A stretch of 64,000 bases of DNA from Melanopsichium pennsylvanicum (Eukaryota; Basidiomycota; Ustilaginomycetes; Ustilaginales): contig OAPG01000001.1 in NCBI GenBank assembly GCA_900208305.1, forward strand, positions 2,108,001-2,172,000, in the 5' to 3' direction. The stretch's first letter is position 1; each line of letters starts with the position of its first letter. Shown one piece after another: positions 61,885 through 64,000 of this stretch. The notes beneath the pieces were generated by a model that saw only the letters and a list, made by a program, of their open reading frames with translations, made no database searches and had not been told where the DNA came from. The position numbers and the translations under genes were made by a program.

Positions 61885-63705
61885 ATGGAGAAAAGGCATG
61901 GCTCACCAACAACGGCGGGTATCGGCTTGCTGCAAAATCTTCGAACAGGAGACCCTTGGGCCGGCCAGCCAAAGTATTCCAAGGGAATGGCAGCCACTCT
62001 CTCGATCTTCATCCTCATCTTTGCGCTTGCATCGATACACACACGCTGGCAACGACATCGTCATCTGCGCAATGCACCTGTAAAAGGGCATACATCAGGC
62101 TCTGGAGGACTCGTTCGGTCTGTCGCCGCCTTCAGAATGCTTGCATACCGTTGCCTGCCGTCGTATCGATTTGGCCTGATCAACTTTCGTCTTCCGGCCC
62201 TTGGGGCCTCATTGGCACTCGGCGCGTTCATGCTGGGTTTCACGATCTGGACCTTCGTCGTTCAACCCTACTATCGAGTCGATAGCAGCTTCGGCAGTCC
62301 ACCTCTGGCTCTGCGTTCTGGTATGATGGCACTGGGTCTGATGCCTTTCATCTACACGCTGGGCTCAAAAGTCAATTTCATCTCTTTACTCACGGGAGTC
62401 AGTCACGAAAAGCTTCAAGTATACCACCAGTGGTTGGCTCGTTTTATGCTCTTCCTTGCAACGATCCACGTCATCCCCTTTATTCACCAGCCCCTGGCCG
62501 ACCATGGTGTTGCCGGCCTGCGGAAACAGTTCTTCTCGGACAGCATCTACACGACTGGTGTGATCGCGTATGCTTGTCTGTTTGTTCTCTCCTTTGCTAG
62601 CACGAGCGGGATCCGCGAGAGGTGCTACGAGCTCTTTCTGCTCATCCACGTTCCTGTCGCTATCCTCTTTCTGGGCTACATGTTCGTTCACTGCCAGGCT
62701 CTTCTCACCTCCTGGCGATATCTTTGGGCAACCGCAGCCTTGTACATGCTCTCGGTCTTTTTGCGATTTGCGCTTCAGCTGCAACACAGCGGGTTCCTTT
62801 CGATGTCAAAATGTCGCATCGAGGCACTTCCGAACGGTCTGACGAAGATGACGGTCGAGTCGACAATGCGCTGGAGACCCGGTCAACATGTCTTCGTACG
62901 TTTCCCTGGACTTGCACCTCTGTCGGCACACCCTTTCACGATAGTCTCGATGCCCTCACCCGATAATCAGCAGCTCGTGTCAACGGTTGTGCTGATGGCA
63001 AAAGCTCGCAAGGGTCTAACAAAGCGCCTTCATGATCAAGCTTTCAAGGTGCAAACCCAGCAGGTTGCTCGCGTCCGAAGCGGTCTCACTCTTTCAGCTA
63101 TTCTGGATGGACCTTACGGACAAGACGCCGGCGTTTCGAGCTATACGCGTGTTCTCCTACTAGCTGGAGGAAGCGGTATCACGTTTGTTTTGGCATCGCT
63201 GCTCGAACTGTCGTGGCGGTGGCAGAGAAATGCAGCTGCTACTCGTGCTGTGCATCTCATTTGGTCAATGCGAGATGTGCAGGCCCTAGAATGGATTCGC
63301 CAGCACCTTGTCGCAATCGCCGCTCTTGCACCACTCGACGCCTTAAAAGTATCAATATTTATCAGCGGAGAGGATGCGGTCCCGCGAGAACTCAACCTGC
63401 CACTTACATGGGACATACAATGGGGTTCACGCCCTGACGCTTCCACCGCAGTGAGAGAAATGATCTGCGAGGCGTCGATTCCCTCTTCACACGATGCCGA
63501 TGTCGAGAAGTTGACCTCGAGCTCATCGAGAGTCGGTTCACAAGGTGTTGTGGATTCCGGGTCAGCGGCTGTCGTGGTCTGTGGCCCTCACGGCATGGTC
63601 CAAGACGCTTCCAATGCTGTGGCAGACCTTCAAGCTGACATCGTCCGCGGTAAGCTGCGTAGTTTTCATGACGTCTCCCTCATCACCGAGAGTTTTGGAT
63701 TTTAA
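61885..63705 (+). CDS. Ferric/cupric reductase, FRE family transmembrane oxidoreductase
   Basis: A 606-residue plasma-membrane flavocytochrome. It carries electrons from cytosolic NADPH through FAD and two hemes to reduce extracellular ferric or cupric ions before uptake. The ferric-reductase core has the paired heme histidines in YHQW (near 182) and TIHV (near 195), then LLIHVP (near 253) and FVHCQ (near 268). The FAD motif HPFTIVS lies near 350, the NADPH motif AGGSGIT near 427, VCGPHGM near 565, and the protein ends ESFGF, close to the family's usual aromatic end. Seven or so hydrophobic helices are visible, including an N-terminal one at about 35-52. Start at the first ATG; no introns. 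No permease or ferroxidase gene is adjacent, so an iron cluster is not shown. Confidence 0.93.
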   Translation: MEKRHGSPTTAGIGLLQNLRTGDPWAGQPKYSKGMAATLSIFILIFALASIHTRWQRHRHLRNAPVKGHTSGSGGLVRSVAAFRMLAYRCLPSYRFGLINFRLPALGASLALGAFMLGFTIWTFVVQPYYRVDSSFGSPPLALRSGMMALGLMPFIYTLGSKVNFISLLTGVSHEKLQVYHQWLARFMLFLATIHVIPFIHQPLADHGVAGLRKQFFSDSIYTTGVIAYACLFVLSFASTSGIRERCYELFLLIHVPVAILFLGYMFVHCQALLTSWRYLWATAALYMLSVFLRFALQLQHSGFLSMSKCRIEALPNGLTKMTVESTMRWRPGQHVFVRFPGLAPLSAHPFTIVSMPSPDNQQLVSTVVLMAKARKGLTKRLHDQAFKVQTQQVARVRSGLTLSAILDGPYGQDAGVSSYTRVLLLAGGSGITFVLASLLELSWRWQRNAAATRAVHLIWSMRDVQALEWIRQHLVAIAALAPLDALKVSIFISGEDAVPRELNLPLTWDIQWGSRPDASTAVREMICEASIPSSHDADVEKLTSSSSRVGSQGVVDSGSAAVVVCGPHGMVQDASNAVADLQADIVRGKLRSFHDVSLITESFGF

Positions 63706-64000
63706 AGGAAATGACACACTTTGATACTCTTCGCCAACTGCTCTTGATCATCTTGGTATCTGCATTTGTCGTGCAGAGAGTGAGGTCCTCAGCACGGCGA
63801 AGCAATTCGAGCGGGTCACGGGGGCTGTTTTCAGATGGCCGAAACGGTTGCATGAGCCTCGTAAGAAAGATTTTTGGTAAGAGGCGGAGCACCATGGTTG
63901 GCCATGCCAAAAATGGCTTGGAGGCCACAGAAATGGCGGAATGATCAGAACGGGGCAGCCAAACGCGACCGTTTCTGGTTTGAACGAGCGCTGTCCGTGT
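63706..64000. other. Right-edge region after the ferric reductase gene
   Basis: A 77-codon plus frame begins 6 bp after the reductase stop (63711-63944) and has a hydrophobic start, but such spacing is not expected of a separate fungal gene. It is more likely 3' UTR or chance. Confidence 0.4.

Noticed and set aside
63711..63944. 77-codon plus frame with hydrophobic start
   Set aside because: Begins 6 bp after the ferric reductase stop, which is not credible spacing for a separate fungal gene.

Overview
The window is nuclear DNA of a fungus, most probably a smut (Ustilaginaceae: Ustilago, Sporisorium or a relative). The main evidence is a 354-residue G-protein alpha subunit that reads as the smut Gpa3. 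Supporting evidence is that most long genes lack introns, the few introns are short with GTAAGT/GTATGT-type donors, regulatory proteins carry long Ser/Pro/Gln-rich disordered stretches, and the intergenic DNA is full of A/T homopolymers. I cannot fix the species.

Layout. 1-10 kb: the N-terminal part of a disordered, probably nuclear protein that runs off the left edge (minus), a tRNA-Thr(AGU) (minus), glycogen branching enzyme (plus), a decayed Ty1/copia retroelement relic, and the G-patch ribosome-biogenesis factor PXR1 (minus). 10-26 kb: a WDR59/Sea3-type GATOR2 (SEA complex) subunit (plus), a 3.8 kb non-coding stretch with several tandem repeats, gpa3 (plus), and a single-pass membrane protein with a long cytoplasmic tail (plus). 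25.7-34 kb: an unusually A/T-rich mitochondrial carrier (plus) converging on a giant DH-BAR-SH3 Rho guanine-nucleotide exchange factor (minus). 36-47.7 kb: a myo-inositol-type sugar transporter with one intron (plus), two divergently transcribed zinc alcohol dehydrogenases (minus with two introns; plus with none), and an alpha/beta hydrolase ending in the peroxisomal signal SRL (plus). 48-64 kb: a four-exon AIG1/FAR-17a membrane protein (plus), a TatD-like metal-dependent hydrolase (minus), squalene epoxidase ERG1 (plus), a Cue3/ASCC2 ribosome-quality-control protein (minus), a six-exon BAP31-like ER protein (minus), a two-exon short-chain dehydrogenase (minus) and a ferric reductase (plus).

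How the genes fit together. This looks like ordinary core-genome content, not a single dedicated system: carbon storage, nutrient signalling (GATOR2, Gpa3/cAMP), polarity (RhoGEF), sterol synthesis, ER trafficking, stalled-ribosome rescue and iron reduction. The nearest thing to a metabolic neighbourhood is the transporter, the two dehydrogenases and the peroxisomal hydrolase at 36-48 kb. The spacing is wide and no shared signal is visible, so co-function is only a guess. I found no CRISPR array, no defence island and no complete mobile element. The most unusual items are the A/T-rich carrier gene, the Sea3 homologue without a visible C-terminal RING, the GEF with a serine-rich insertion inside its DH domain and no ATG in its first 235 codons, and the retroelement relic. 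Splice sites were placed by eye from GT/AG, reading phase and family similarity.
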